The notes: generated by a model not told the origin, from the letters alone. A stretch of 59,089 bases of DNA from an uncultured Anaerolineales bacterium (GCA_949319575.1 CASGHD010000170.1:1-59089); one strand, 5' to 3'. Counted from the first letter of the stretch, positions 49,828-58,992 are shown. Translations and numbers: made by a program.

Positions 49828-50604
49828 ATGGACATCCAAACATACCTGCATCGAATCCACTTTCAAGGTTTAGTCCAATCTGATTTTGATACGTTGCGCG
49901 GCTTGCACATCGCGCACATGCGGGCAGTCCCATTTGAAAATTTGGATATTGCGCTAAAACGTCCGATTCACATTGACGAGGCGTCTCTTTGGGACAAGAT
50001 CGTCGTCAACAAACGCGGCGGGTTCTGCTACGAACTCAATGGTCTCTTCGCGTGGTTGTTAAAACAGATCGGGTTTGAGGTCGCTTATTTGAATGGGCGC
50101 GTGTTCAACAAAGAAGGGAAGCGCGGCATCGAGTTCGACCATCTGGCGTTGTTGGTGAAGATTCCCGATTCGTCCACGCGCTGGCTGGCGGACGTGGGGT
50201 TCGGCGATTCGTTCATCGAGCCGCTCAATTTCGAGGAGCGCGGCGAACAGGCGCGAGGATTGCGCGCGTATCGACTGGAAGAAATATCCGACGGATTTGT
50301 CACATGGCAGAAAAATTACGACGGCGCATGGGAACGTCAATATTTTTTCGATGTTACGCCGCGAACTTTTCCACAGGATTATGAAGCGGGATGCCTCTAT
50401 CACCAAACATCGCCGAATACAAGTTTTACTCAACACAGCATCATCTCGCGCGCAACAGATGACGGGCGCGTTTCGCTGGAGAGTGATCGGTTGACCGTAA
50501 CGAGGAACGGCAAGCGCGCGAAACGGACTTTAGAATCGCGAGACGAATATCATAAACTCTTGAAAGACCATTTCGGAATTGTTCTACAAAAGGAGATCGC
50601 ATGA
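49828..50604 (+). CDS. nat: arylamine N-acetyltransferase
   Basis: 258-residue NAT, which transfers acetyl from acetyl-CoA to aromatic amines and hydrazines. The catalytic triad is visible: Cys in RGGFCYELN near residue 69, His in FDHLALLV near 108 and Asp in LADVGFGD near 123. It is a few residues shorter than typical 270-280-residue NATs. The stop overlaps the next small membrane gene by 4 bp (ATGA). Confidence 0.92.
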   Translation: MDIQTYLHRIHFQGLVQSDFDTLRGLHIAHMRAVPFENLDIALKRPIHIDEASLWDKIVVNKRGGFCYELNGLFAWLLKQIGFEVAYLNGRVFNKEGKRGIEFDHLALLVKIPDSSTRWLADVGFGDSFIEPLNFEERGEQARGLRAYRLEEISDGFVTWQKNYDGAWERQYFFDVTPRTFPQDYEAGCLYHQTSPNTSFTQHSIISRATDDGRVSLESDRLTVTRNGKRAKRTLESRDEYHKLLKDHFGIVLQKEIA

Positions 50605-51020
50605 CCGTAGAAAATTATTTAGCAGAGGCTGGCGCGTTCGCCACGCTGGCTGGCTTGCTGGCAGGCTTCGGTTTGACCGCCGTGATCCAATTTCTTGTCA
50701 CTGAAAATAAAAGCAAGCTGGTTACCGCTTCGATCATCGTGTTTTCGATTTCAACGGTGCTGTTTACGTATTCGTTAATCGTCTTTGTGTTGTCTTTTGC
50801 CGCAACCGCCGAGATGAACGAAGTCCGCGCCGAACTAGACAATCTCATGATCGGCGGGTTTCTTATGCTGGTCGCCGCGATCTTTGTGTTCCTCGGCGGC
50901 ATCGGTCTTTCAGGCTGGATCCGCTCCCGCACGGCGGGAATCACAACCTCCCTTTTCGCGATCATTACCATGTGCCTGACCGCCTCCGCGTTGTGGTCGG
51001 TGCTTTCGCTGTTTATGTAG
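50601..51020 (+). CDS. small four-TM membrane protein
   Basis: 139-residue hydrophobic protein with four predicted helices at about 10-30, 40-62, 76-98 and 108-130 and no recognised domain. The first helix contains a G-rich ATLAGLLAGFGL patch. It is translationally coupled to nat through an ATGA overlap. Function unknown. Confidence 0.65.
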   Translation: MTVENYLAEAGAFATLAGLLAGFGLTAVIQFLVTENKSKLVTASIIVFSISTVLFTYSLIVFVLSFAATAEMNEVRAELDNLMIGGFLMLVAAIFVFLGGIGLSGWIRSRTAGITTSLFAIITMCLTASALWSVLSLFM

Positions 51021-51054
51021 GAAGATCATCCGCGCCAAAATGACTTGAGAGTCC

Positions 51055-52581
51055 ATGCTCTTTAACTCGTTTCATTTTCTTGTATTTTTCCCTGTTGTAA
51101 CAACTTTATATTTTCTCCTGCCGCATCGCTTCCGCTGGGGCTTATTACTCGCGGCGAGTTGTTACTTCTACATGGCGTTCATCCCAAAATATATTCTCAT
51201 CCTCTTCATCACCATCACAGTGGATTATTTCGCGGGCATCGGGCTTGAGGCAACGCAAGGGAGGAAAAAGAAATGGATATTACTGGCAAGCATTCTTGCG
51301 AATGTGGGCATGTTGGGCTTTTTCAAATACTTCAACTTCGCCAACGAAAATATCGCCGCGTTTGCCAACTTTATCGACTGGAACTACCCCATCGAAAATC
51401 TTTCGATCATCCTGCCCATTGGTTTATCCTTTCACACCTTCCAATCGTTGAGTTACACCATTGAAGTCTATCGTGGGCATCAGAAAGCCGAACGGCATTA
51501 CGGTTATCTCGCCCTATACGTGTTGTTCTATCCGCAACTTGTGGCGGGTCCCATCGAGCGACCGCAAAATATCCTGCATCAATTGCATGAGGAACATCGC
51601 TTCGAATACCAACGCGTCACCGACGGCTTGAAGTGGATGGCATGGGGCATGTTCAAAAAAGTAGTTATCGCCGATCGCATGGCGTTGTTCGTCAATCCCA
51701 TCTACGACTCACCCACAGGACACGATGGACCTGCGCTTGTTTTTGCAACACTCGCCTTTGCGATTCAAATCTACTGCGATTTCTCAGGCTATTCAGATAT
51801 TGCCTTCGGTTCGGCGCAAGTGATGGGTATCAGACTGATGAAAAATTTTCAGCATCCTTACTTCGCAAAATCCATCTCGGAATTTTGGCGGCGCTGGCAC
51901 ATTTCGCTTTCCACATGGTTTCGAGATTATGTTTACATTCCATTGGGCGGCAACCGCGCAGGCGTTCGGCGCGTGATATTGAATCTCCTCATCACATTCC
52001 TCCTCAGCGGACTCTGGCACGGCGCAAATTGGACGTTCGCCATCTGGGGCGGACTGCACGGACTCTTTGTCGCGCTGAATCATTTCATCGAACCGCGCTG
52101 GATTCGTCTTCGTGAAAGCGGATTCGCCAAGCGATTCTCTCCCGCATTAGACGCCCTCTCGCTTCTTTCCACCGTCGGGCTGGTCTGCTTCGCCTGGATC
52201 TTTTTCCGCGCTTCGACCCTCTCCGACGCCTTCTACATCACCACCCACCTCTTCAGCGGATGGACTACCTTCGTAAGCCAATTTTTCAGGTTGACTCAAG
52301 AAGGCATCCGCGCTGGGTTCTGGGGATTCGTAAGCGGGCTTTTTGCATCCTTGAATAGCATCACTGAACTGACACGTTCGGAAATTGCATTGTCGGTTAT
52401 CGCGTTGATCTTTCTGCTTTATATTGAGATCAAGCAGCATCGCGGAGATTTTCTCGCGCGATTCAATCTCAAACAACCAGCGATTCGGCACGTCTCTTAT
52501 TCGCTGTTGATCGTCATAATTTTGGCGTTAGGAACTTTATACACTGGCGTCGAACAGGCATTCATCTACTTTCAATTCTAA
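51055..52581 (+). CDS. MBOAT family O-acyltransferase (AlgI-like)
   Basis: 508-residue polytopic acyltransferase. It shares AlgI features: LPHRFRWGLLLAASCYFYM at the N-terminus, GLSFHTFQSLSYTIEVY near 125, YPQLVAGPIER near 160 and the catalytic His in LLSGLWHGANWTF near 322. Such proteins move acetyl groups across the membrane to a polysaccharide or other acceptor with help of a secreted SGNH partner, here the next gene, which starts 1 bp after this one ends. Confidence 0.92.
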   Translation: MLFNSFHFLVFFPVVTTLYFLLPHRFRWGLLLAASCYFYMAFIPKYILILFITITVDYFAGIGLEATQGRKKKWILLASILANVGMLGFFKYFNFANENIAAFANFIDWNYPIENLSIILPIGLSFHTFQSLSYTIEVYRGHQKAERHYGYLALYVLFYPQLVAGPIERPQNILHQLHEEHRFEYQRVTDGLKWMAWGMFKKVVIADRMALFVNPIYDSPTGHDGPALVFATLAFAIQIYCDFSGYSDIAFGSAQVMGIRLMKNFQHPYFAKSISEFWRRWHISLSTWFRDYVYIPLGGNRAGVRRVILNLLITFLLSGLWHGANWTFAIWGGLHGLFVALNHFIEPRWIRLRESGFAKRFSPALDALSLLSTVGLVCFAWIFFRASTLSDAFYITTHLFSGWTTFVSQFFRLTQEGIRAGFWGFVSGLFASLNSITELTRSEIALSVIALIFLLYIEIKQHRGDFLARFNLKQPAIRHVSYSLLIVIILALGTLYTGVEQAFIYFQF

Positions 52582-52582
52582 A

Positions 52583-53545
52583 ATGACAGAAAAAAACGAC
52601 TTTCTGAAATTCCTAAAAAGCTCGATTGCGGTCGCCGCGCTAATTGCGCTAACGATTGCCGCAATCTTTATTGCCACACCACCCGATGAAAAGCATCTCT
52701 ACCAAGCCAGCCTGCTTAAATCGGAGTTGTTGCGCGCAGTCCCGTCACCGCGCATCATCGTCGTTGGCGGCTCAAATGTCGCCTTTGGCATTGACAGCGA
52801 GTTGATGGAGCAGGAACTCGGCATCCCCGTTATCAACGACGGTTTACATGTCGCGCTGGGTATTGCCCCGTTGAATGAAATAAAACATTATCTTCGTCCA
52901 GGCGACATCGTCATTATCAGCCTCGAATATTACAACTTCACCGATGAGGCATCGTTTTACGGTCAACCCCAATATCTGGCAGACTGGGTCGAGTTCTCAC
53001 CAGAACGAATTTGGTATTTGCACGAGCCGTACAAGCAAATGCCGTCCATTTTCACGATGATGCTGGAGCGCAAGGTCAATCGTCAGTTGAATTATTATCT
53101 CTACGGCTTTTCATACGAAGCGGGACGGAATTTCTATTCTGGAGACCTCTTCAATGAACACGGCGATTTCATCGGTCATTTAGGCGAAAACAGCAACAAA
53201 CAATTCGAGATCGCCGACTCGGTTTACCCTATTAACCTGATCGAGGATGCATACGTATTTTTAGAAGACTTCAATCAATTCGCCCTGTCGAACGGCGCGA
53301 CAGTCTTTTACGAAGCGCAGGCTCACCGTCAGACAAATTGCGAACGAACGGGAAAGAAACACCTCGACCGATTCTTTAATCGCCTCAAAACCAAGACGAC
53401 GATTCCTCTGCTTACCAATCTCGACCAACTCTGCCTACCCGACGATTACTTTTACGATACGCCTTATCATCTCAATGCCGCTGGGCGGCGAATCCGCACT
53501 GAACGGCTGATCGACAGTTTAAAAATCGCCCTGGGATTGGAATGA
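52583..53545 (+). CDS. SGNH-like partner of the MBOAT protein
   Basis: 320-residue protein with an N-terminal membrane helix (about 17-35, VAALIALTIAAIFIA) and an exported SGNH-hydrolase-like domain. The Ser block is VVGGSNVAFGID near residue 60, and the C-terminal Asp-His block is DTPYHLNAAGRR near 293. It pairs with the MBOAT gene 1 bp upstream, as in AlgI with AlgJ/AlgX and DltB with DltD, and probably hands acetyl to an exopolysaccharide. The Asn of block III is not obvious. Confidence 0.78.
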   Translation: MTEKNDFLKFLKSSIAVAALIALTIAAIFIATPPDEKHLYQASLLKSELLRAVPSPRIIVVGGSNVAFGIDSELMEQELGIPVINDGLHVALGIAPLNEIKHYLRPGDIVIISLEYYNFTDEASFYGQPQYLADWVEFSPERIWYLHEPYKQMPSIFTMMLERKVNRQLNYYLYGFSYEAGRNFYSGDLFNEHGDFIGHLGENSNKQFEIADSVYPINLIEDAYVFLEDFNQFALSNGATVFYEAQAHRQTNCERTGKKHLDRFFNRLKTKTTIPLLTNLDQLCLPDDYFYDTPYHLNAAGRRIRTERLIDSLKIALGLE

Positions 53546-53592
53546 GACTACCTGCCATCCCTCCGATTCGATATAATCAAGCTCAATAAGAA

Positions 53593-53759
53593 ATATCGTA
53601 ACTACTCAGACTCAGAACGTGTCGCTGCGAGGCGCTCTTGGTCTTGCCGAAGCAGTCTCCCCATGCCGGGAGATTGCTTCGTCGGGACCCCGAAAAAACA
53701 TCGGGGCAGGCGAGCAAGAGCCCTCCTCGCAACGACATGCCTGAGCAGTTACGAAATAT
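53593..53759. mobile_element. MITE-like palindromic element with terminal inverted repeats
   Basis: Terminal inverted repeats ATATCGTAACTACTCAG (53593-53609) and CTGAGCAGTTACGAAATAT (53741-53759) flank a family A palindrome core (53618-53738). The core has CATGTCGCTGCGAGG-type ends and GAAGCAGTCTCC / GGGAGATTGCTTC inside. No transposase. It sits between TATAAT at 53572 and the ATG of the M20 peptidase, so it would be part of the 5' leader. A 120-bp, over 90 percent similar copy lies at 56005. Confidence 0.75.
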
Positions 53760-53804
53760 CGCCGACCAAACGGCAAAAAATCTGAAGACCCTAAGGAGTA
53801 GACC

Positions 53805-55163
53805 ATGCCAGACTTCAGCAAGATCGACGCGTATCTCGAAAAGAACATGGATGGAAGCATCGCCGAATTGTCCAAACTGGTGGCGCAACCGAGCATCAGC
53901 GCCCAAGGGATCGGACTCAAAGAATGCGCGGCGATGGTCGCCGATATGCTCCGCGCGCGCGGCTTTACCGCGGAAATCATGGACACCGAAGGCGCGCCTG
54001 TGGTGTTCGGCGAGCGTAAAGGCAAGTCGGACAAAACGCTTTTGTTCTACAACCATTACGATGTGCAACCGCCCGAGCCGCTGGAACTTTGGGACACCCC
54101 TCCTTTCGAGCCTTCACTGCGGGAGGGCAAATTGTACGGGCGCGGGGTAAGCGACGATAAATCACACATCACCTCTCGTCTATTTGCAATCGACGCGCTC
54201 CTCGATGCCGACGGCGAATTGCCCTGTAACGTCAAATTCATCGTCGAAGGCGAGGAGGAAACATCGAGCGTGCATCTGCACGATTTCATCCGCGCGAATA
54301 AAGAGAAACTCAAAGCCGACGCGTGTATTTGGGAATTCGGCGGCGTGGATCACCGCGAAGTGCCCATGCAATATCTCGGCTTGCGCGGCATTTGCTATGT
54401 GGAGTTATCTGTGGAACGCCTCAGCGCCGACGTTCACTCCGGGTTGGGCGGCTCGATCTTCGAAAACGCGGCATGGCGGCTGGTCTGGGCTTTATCCACG
54501 CTGAAGGGTCCTGATGAGAAAATTCGCATCCCTGGGTTTTATGATGACGTTAGACAGCCCACCCAACGCGACCGCGAGATGATGGACGCGCTCCCCGATG
54601 TTGCGGATGAATACAAGAAACGCTACGGCGTGAAAAAATTCATCAAAGAACTGACGGGCGGAACCGATCTCAAAATGGAAGAAGTCTTCGTGCCAACTTG
54701 CACCATTTGCGGACTCACCAGCGGCTATCAAGGTCCCGGCTCGAAGACGGTTCTGCCGGCGAAAGCCTCCGCCAAAGTGGATTTCCGCCTCGTGCCCGAC
54801 CAGAAACCTGAGGACATCGTGCGGAAGCTTCGCGCTCACCTCGACGCGCAGGGATTTGAGGATGTGGCGATCAACTTTTTGGGCGGCGAGCCGGCCGCAC
54901 GGACTGACCCCGACGACCCCTTCGTGCGAACCGTGGTGGAAACATCCGAAGAGATATATGAATTCGCCATGGAGATCGTCCCGATGATCGGCGGCTCGGG
55001 TCCGAATTATCCGTTCGTGCACGACCTGGGCTTGCCCGTCGCAACCGCCGGGCTGGGGCATCCTGACACCAGGGCTCATGCGCCGAACGAAAATATTCGA
55101 CTGGACTTGTATCTCAAACACGCGCGGCACATGGCGCGGTTATTGAAAAAATTTGCAGAGTAA
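53805..55163 (+). CDS. M20 family dipeptidase
   Basis: 452-residue zinc peptidase of the M20 family (dipeptidase/carnosinase type). Metal and catalytic motifs in order: NHYDVQPPEP near residue 86 (His, Asp), GRGVSDDKSH near 112, the catalytic Glu pair in VEGEEETSS near 149, and the C-terminal LGHPDTRAHAPNE near 420. The dimerisation lid is present between about 180 and 330. AGGAG lies 7 nt before the ATG. The promoter is on the far side of the MITE-like element. Confidence 0.93.
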   Translation: MPDFSKIDAYLEKNMDGSIAELSKLVAQPSISAQGIGLKECAAMVADMLRARGFTAEIMDTEGAPVVFGERKGKSDKTLLFYNHYDVQPPEPLELWDTPPFEPSLREGKLYGRGVSDDKSHITSRLFAIDALLDADGELPCNVKFIVEGEEETSSVHLHDFIRANKEKLKADACIWEFGGVDHREVPMQYLGLRGICYVELSVERLSADVHSGLGGSIFENAAWRLVWALSTLKGPDEKIRIPGFYDDVRQPTQRDREMMDALPDVADEYKKRYGVKKFIKELTGGTDLKMEEVFVPTCTICGLTSGYQGPGSKTVLPAKASAKVDFRLVPDQKPEDIVRKLRAHLDAQGFEDVAINFLGGEPAARTDPDDPFVRTVVETSEEIYEFAMEIVPMIGGSGPNYPFVHDLGLPVATAGLGHPDTRAHAPNENIRLDLYLKHARHMARLLKKFAE

Positions 55164-55166
55164 GCG

Positions 55167-55208
55167 AACAAAACACCCGCAAGGAAAATCTGCGGGTGTT
55201 TTGTTAGA
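55167..55208. terminator. terminator after the M20 peptidase
   Basis: Perfect 14-bp stem AACAAAACACCCGC / GCGGGTGTTTTGTT with an 11-nt loop and a run of T within the 3' arm, right after the stop codon. Confidence 0.85.
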
Positions 55209-55305
55209 AACATGAATATGACCTAACTCACTCCGAATTGGTGACGTTCTTTTCGTCACGCAGGCATATAATGAGGTTGGATGAAAAACCAGAAACGGAG
55301 GAAAC

Positions 55306-55947
55306 ATGTTAGTCGGTGAACGAATGTCTCGCCCTGTGATCACGGTTTCGCCGGATGCGCCCATCAACGATGTGCTGGCGATGTTTCGCAAGGAACACAT
55401 CCGCCGCGCACCGGTGATCAAGAACGGAAAGCTGGTCGGCATTGTTTCGCAAACAGACTTGCTGAACGCGTCGCCATCCCCGGTCACCACGTTGAGCGTG
55501 TGGGAAATGAATTATTTGTTGAGCAAAGTGACGGTCAGCCGCGTGATGAGTAAAAAAATTCGCACGGTGAACGCGGGAACGCCCATCGAAGAAGCCGCCC
55601 GCATCATGGCAGACGCCAAGATCGGCGGCTTGCCGGTGATGAGCGATGGCAAATTGGTCGGCATCATCACGGAAACGGACTTGTTCAAAATCTTCCTCGA
55701 GATGATGGGCGCGCGCCAGAAAGCCACGCGCGTCACGGCAACCATCTCCGATCAGCCCGGCACACTGGGGAAGTTGACCAAGGCGGTGGCTGGCGCGGGA
55801 GGCAACATCATTTCGCTCGGTATGTTCGCGGGACCCGATGCCGACACCAAGTTGGTCACTTTCAAAGTGGTCGGATTGAGGAAAGATTCGATCCGCCGCG
55901 AACTCGGGAAGTTCGTGAAAAAGTTTTGGGATATTCGGATAAGTTAA
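55306..55947 (+). CDS. CBS-pair and ACT-domain protein
   Basis: 213-residue regulator-like protein. Two CBS motifs (VITVSPDAPINDVLAMF and IRTVNAGTPIEEAARIM) cover residues about 1-140, and an ACT domain follows (VTATISDQPGTLGKLTKAV at about 146-165). Such proteins bind nucleotides and an amino acid and act as small-molecule sensors; the target is unknown. GGAGG lies 4-5 nt before the ATG, and TATAAT at 55268-55273 lies 32 nt upstream. Confidence 0.88.
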   Translation: MLVGERMSRPVITVSPDAPINDVLAMFRKEHIRRAPVIKNGKLVGIVSQTDLLNASPSPVTTLSVWEMNYLLSKVTVSRVMSKKIRTVNAGTPIEEAARIMADAKIGGLPVMSDGKLVGIITETDLFKIFLEMMGARQKATRVTATISDQPGTLGKLTKAVAGAGGNIISLGMFAGPDADTKLVTFKVVGLRKDSIRRELGKFVKKFWDIRIS

Positions 55948-56282
55948 CTCATCGACGCTACAGAGACTAAGATAGTGTTTCTTAAGTCTGTGTCAGCCTG
56001 GGAACATGTCGCTGCGAGGCGCTCTTGGTTTTGCCGAAGCAGTCCCCCAACGCCGGGAGATTGCTTCGTCGGGACCCCGAAAAATATCGGGGCAGGCGAG
56101 CAAGAGCCTCCTCGGAACGACATGCCTGGGTAGTTACGTTTTTTCCGTGAAGCTCAGTGAAATCCGTGGCGTCCGTGTCCAAAAAAGTCTTTAAGAAACA
56201 GTTTCTAAGCTCAGAGAAAACTACGGGGACTTTCTCAGCGTCTCTGTGACTTTGCGGCGAAAATGATCGCTGTTAGTTGACT
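55948..56282. other. gene-free gap with repeats
   Basis: No gene is seen in these 335 nt. They contain the family A palindrome at 56005-56124 and, near 56150-56185, degenerate 8-9-mers of the GTGAAATCCGTGGC type related to the outer arm at 2844. The last 60 nt contain GTCTCTGTGACTTTGCGGCG of the same style. Confidence 0.6.
56005..56124. repeat. palindromic repeat, family A (MITE core copy)
   Basis: CATGTCGCTGCGAGG at 56005 and CCTCGGAACGACATG at 56110-56124 (one mismatch). The sequence is nearly the same as the core of the element at 53593-53759, including GGGACCCCGAAAAA and ATCGGGGCAGGCGAGCAAGAG, but the outer terminal repeats are only partly recognisable. Confidence 0.8.
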
Positions 56283-56315
56283 AAAAAGAAACCGGCTCAA
56301 CGCCGGTTTCTTTTT
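56283..56315. terminator. terminator overlapping the rluB end
   Basis: Perfect 14-bp stem AAAAAGAAACCGGC / GCCGGTTTCTTTTT with a TCAAC loop. The T-tract serves the minus-strand rluB gene, whose stop codon lies in the loop; the stem's right arm is coding. Confidence 0.85.
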
Positions 56316-57040
56316 CTCGCGGGCGACTCGCCCTTCAAATCATCCACCTCACCTGGGTCGAGCGCGCGCCATTGCCCGGGTTTGAGATTCCCAAGCCGCA
56401 GTTCGCCGATGCGGATACGTAAAATTTTCACCACCGGCAGACCCAACTGCTTGCACGTTTCGCGGATCTGCCGCTTCCTCCCCTCGCCCATCACCACGCG
56501 CACCCACGCGCCTTTCCCTTGCCCGGTCTCATAGCGGACGTTGACCGGCTGGGTCTTGTACCCATCTTCGAGCACGACGCCTCGCTTCCACGCTTCAAGT
56601 TGCTTCTCGTCCGGACGACGAGCCAACAGGACGCGGTATTCTTTCTCATGCCCGAAACGCGGATGTGTGAGGCGGTTGGTCAGGTCGCCGTCGTTGGTCA
56701 TCAACACCAGCCCTTCGCTTTCAAAGTCCAGCCTGCCGACGGGGTAGAGATGCCCCGGCGCGTCCACCAGTTCACGCACGGTTTTGCGATTGTCTTCCCT
56801 TTCTTTTTCCACGGTGGATAACACATTGCGCGGCTTGTACAAGGCTATGAAGATCAACCGCTCTGCCGCGGCGATGGGCTTTCCATCCACGGTGATTTTG
56901 TCCACAGCCGAATCAGCCTTCCCGCCGAGAGAGGCGAGCTGCCCGTTGACGCGAACGCGCCCGGCGGTGATGAAATCTTCACAGGCGCGGCGCGATCCGT
57001 ATCCAGCCTGCGCTAATATTTTTTGTAGTCGTTCCTGCAT
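56297..57040 (-). CDS. RluB/RsuA-family 23S/16S pseudouridine synthase
   Basis: 247-residue pseudouridine synthase. An N-terminal S4 RNA-binding domain (LQKILAQAGYGSRRACEDFI, residues about 1-60) precedes the catalytic domain, with the active-site Asp in PVGRLDFESEGLVLMTNDG near 100 and the KKR-like GEGRKRQIRETCKQLG near 207. It most likely acts on 23S rRNA (RluB) or 16S rRNA (RsuA); I cannot separate the two. AGGAC precedes the ATG. Its terminator overlaps its stop. Confidence 0.9.
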   Translation of the reverse strand: MQERLQKILAQAGYGSRRACEDFITAGRVRVNGQLASLGGKADSAVDKITVDGKPIAAAERLIFIALYKPRNVLSTVEKEREDNRKTVRELVDAPGHLYPVGRLDFESEGLVLMTNDGDLTNRLTHPRFGHEKEYRVLLARRPDEKQLEAWKRGVVLEDGYKTQPVNVRYETGQGKGAWVRVVMGEGRKRQIRETCKQLGLPVVKILRIRIGELRLGNLKPGQWRALDPGEVDDLKGESPARKRNRR

Positions 57041-57108
57041 TTTGATTTGTCCTGACGTTTGGAATATAATCTTGTCATTATATCAGCGCCGCTGTGAAAG
57101 GATGCTCT

Positions 57109-58161
57109 GTGAAGAACGATCTGCGAATAAACTGCCTGATCCTGCTTGTGTTCGTTATCACGGCTTGCGCAAGCCGCTCGGCAACTCCTGCCCCTGCCGC
57201 CAGCGCGCCGACGAGCGTGTTGTCGACAACCATCTGGGACGAGTTGTTACTAGCCACGCCGTACCCGCACGCATTTCCGCTACCCGAACCGGCTCAGTCC
57301 GATTTGGACGGCACATTCGCCAAGTTGGACGAGTCGCCTCCGCAATTCTGGACGTGCTACCGTTGCGCGGATTATCGCCCCACCGGCGGTATCTGGCGAC
57401 TGCAATTCGACCAGGGTACGATGCGAATCTTTTACCAGATCACGAATTGGACAAGCATCGCATCGTTCACGGTGGAAGGGGACCGCGTAAAACTGTTCAA
57501 CGATCCTTTATGCCCGCAGGACGTCGGCGAATATCTGTGGAAAGTGGAAAACAGGAATTTGTCCTTCACGGTGGTTAAAGATGGCTGTGCTTTCGATCTG
57601 AGAAAAGAAAACCTCACCAAGCAATCGTGGAAATCTTGCGGCGGCGTCGGTAATGAAGTCGCCGGGTGTTCAGACTCAGCCGTTCCGCCGAATGAAACTG
57701 CCGCAAACCTGCCAGTCACTGTGACCATTCTTCCCGGGGATAGTCATTATTTTGATGTTCGTCCCGATGTGTTTGTGGCGGCAAACGATCAAAACGTTGC
57801 TTCCCCTGATGGAATTCAACTGCGCTATCACGAGAATAGCATTCCGTATGGAACGCATCGCGTGTTGTGGTGGAAGGGCGACTGGCTCGAAGCAACAACG
57901 GAGCTCCCCTTCACGTCGATTGGCGTGCAATTTTGGGGATCGGGTTATCTCGGCTCGGCGCGGGTGTTGTTCGATGGCGTGGAAGTGTGGCGCGGCTCGA
58001 CTGTGTCGCTTGGAAAATCGCTCGCCTATTTCGGCGGCTACATCGAGATTACCGGGTTCGAGCCGGGCGAGCACACCATCCGCGTGGAAAATCTGGGCAT
58101 CGATTATCGCCCGGTCAAGGTATATGCGTTTGGGTTCAGCAACCAGCCGGCGCAAAAATAG
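57109..58161 (+). CDS. lipoprotein, unknown function
   Basis: 350-residue lipoprotein from GTG 57109: signal LILLVFVITAC with the lipid-acceptor Cys at 20, then Ala/Pro-rich linker. The mature part has Cys pairs (CYRCADYRP near 80, CGGVGNEVAGC near 180) and a C-terminal beta-sandwich-like half (DGVEVWRGSTVSLGKSLAYF) that resembles carbohydrate-binding or DUF-type jelly-roll domains. AAAGGA lies 6 nt upstream of this GTG; the in-frame GTG at 57094 has no such site. No enzymatic motif is seen. Confidence 0.72.
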   Translation: MKNDLRINCLILLVFVITACASRSATPAPAASAPTSVLSTTIWDELLLATPYPHAFPLPEPAQSDLDGTFAKLDESPPQFWTCYRCADYRPTGGIWRLQFDQGTMRIFYQITNWTSIASFTVEGDRVKLFNDPLCPQDVGEYLWKVENRNLSFTVVKDGCAFDLRKENLTKQSWKSCGGVGNEVAGCSDSAVPPNETAANLPVTVTILPGDSHYFDVRPDVFVAANDQNVASPDGIQLRYHENSIPYGTHRVLWWKGDWLEATTELPFTSIGVQFWGSGYLGSARVLFDGVEVWRGSTVSLGKSLAYFGGYIEITGFEPGEHTIRVENLGIDYRPVKVYAFGFSNQPAQK

Positions 58162-58227
58162 ATCGGGTTGCATCGTTCGAGGGCAGACGATGTTCTGTCA
58201 CCAGAGATTTATCCTCCAGGAGACGTC

Positions 58228-58992
58228 ATGCAATACACAACCGATATGAACGAAGGCATTCACGCTGAAACTGTGACACTGCTCGGCGCGAACGGAGATC
58301 GAATCAACGCGTTTCTGGCGCGTCCGCTCGGCGACGGAAAATTTCCCGCGATAGTGTTGGCGCATCACATGCCGGGCTGGGATTTGTTGTACCGCGAGTT
58401 CACGTATAAATTCGCGCATCATGGCTACGTGACCATCTCGCCGAACATGTATTTCCGCGCGGGACATGGAACGCCCGAAGATGTGGCGGCAAAAGTAAGG
58501 GCGGAGGGAGGCGTCTCGGACGAGTCGGCGGTGGGAGATCTGGCGGGCGCGGCAAAATATCTCAACACATTGCCATACGTCAATGGCAAAATCGGAATCT
58601 TCGGCACATGTTCCGGTGGACGTCATGCCTTTCTCGCGGCATGCCGTGTCTCGGAATTCAACGCCGCCATTGACTGTTGGGGCGGAGGCGTAGTGATGTC
58701 TCCCGATCAACTCACGCCAAAGAGACCCGTCTCGCCTGTAGACTTGACCAAAGACCTATCATGTCCGTTACTTGGCATTTTCGGCAACGACGATACCAGC
58801 CCAACGCCGGAACAAGTCAATCAACACGAGGCTGAATTGAAGAAACACAACAAGGCGTATGAATTTCATCGCTACGACGGCGCGGGTCATGGATTTTTCT
58901 ACTACAATCGTCCCGCGTATCGGCAAGAGCAAGCAGAGGATGGCTGGCAAAAGGTGTTTGCGTTTTGTGAGAAGAATCTACCCGGTGGTTGA
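58228..58992 (+). CDS. dienelactone hydrolase family protein
   Basis: 254-residue alpha/beta hydrolase of the dienelactone hydrolase family. The nucleophile elbow is GTCSGGRHA near residue 131, the Asp lies in FGNDDTSPTP near 190 and the His in GAGHGFFYYN near 223, giving a Cys-Asp-His triad. The ATG at 58228 follows AGGAG by 5 nt; the longer ORF start at 58168 has no site. The substrate is unknown; many relatives act on lactones or esters in the cytoplasm. Confidence 0.88.
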   Translation: MQYTTDMNEGIHAETVTLLGANGDRINAFLARPLGDGKFPAIVLAHHMPGWDLLYREFTYKFAHHGYVTISPNMYFRAGHGTPEDVAAKVRAEGGVSDESAVGDLAGAAKYLNTLPYVNGKIGIFGTCSGGRHAFLAACRVSEFNAAIDCWGGGVVMSPDQLTPKRPVSPVDLTKDLSCPLLGIFGNDDTSPTPEQVNQHEAELKKHNKAYEFHRYDGAGHGFFYYNRPAYRQEQAEDGWQKVFAFCEKNLPGG

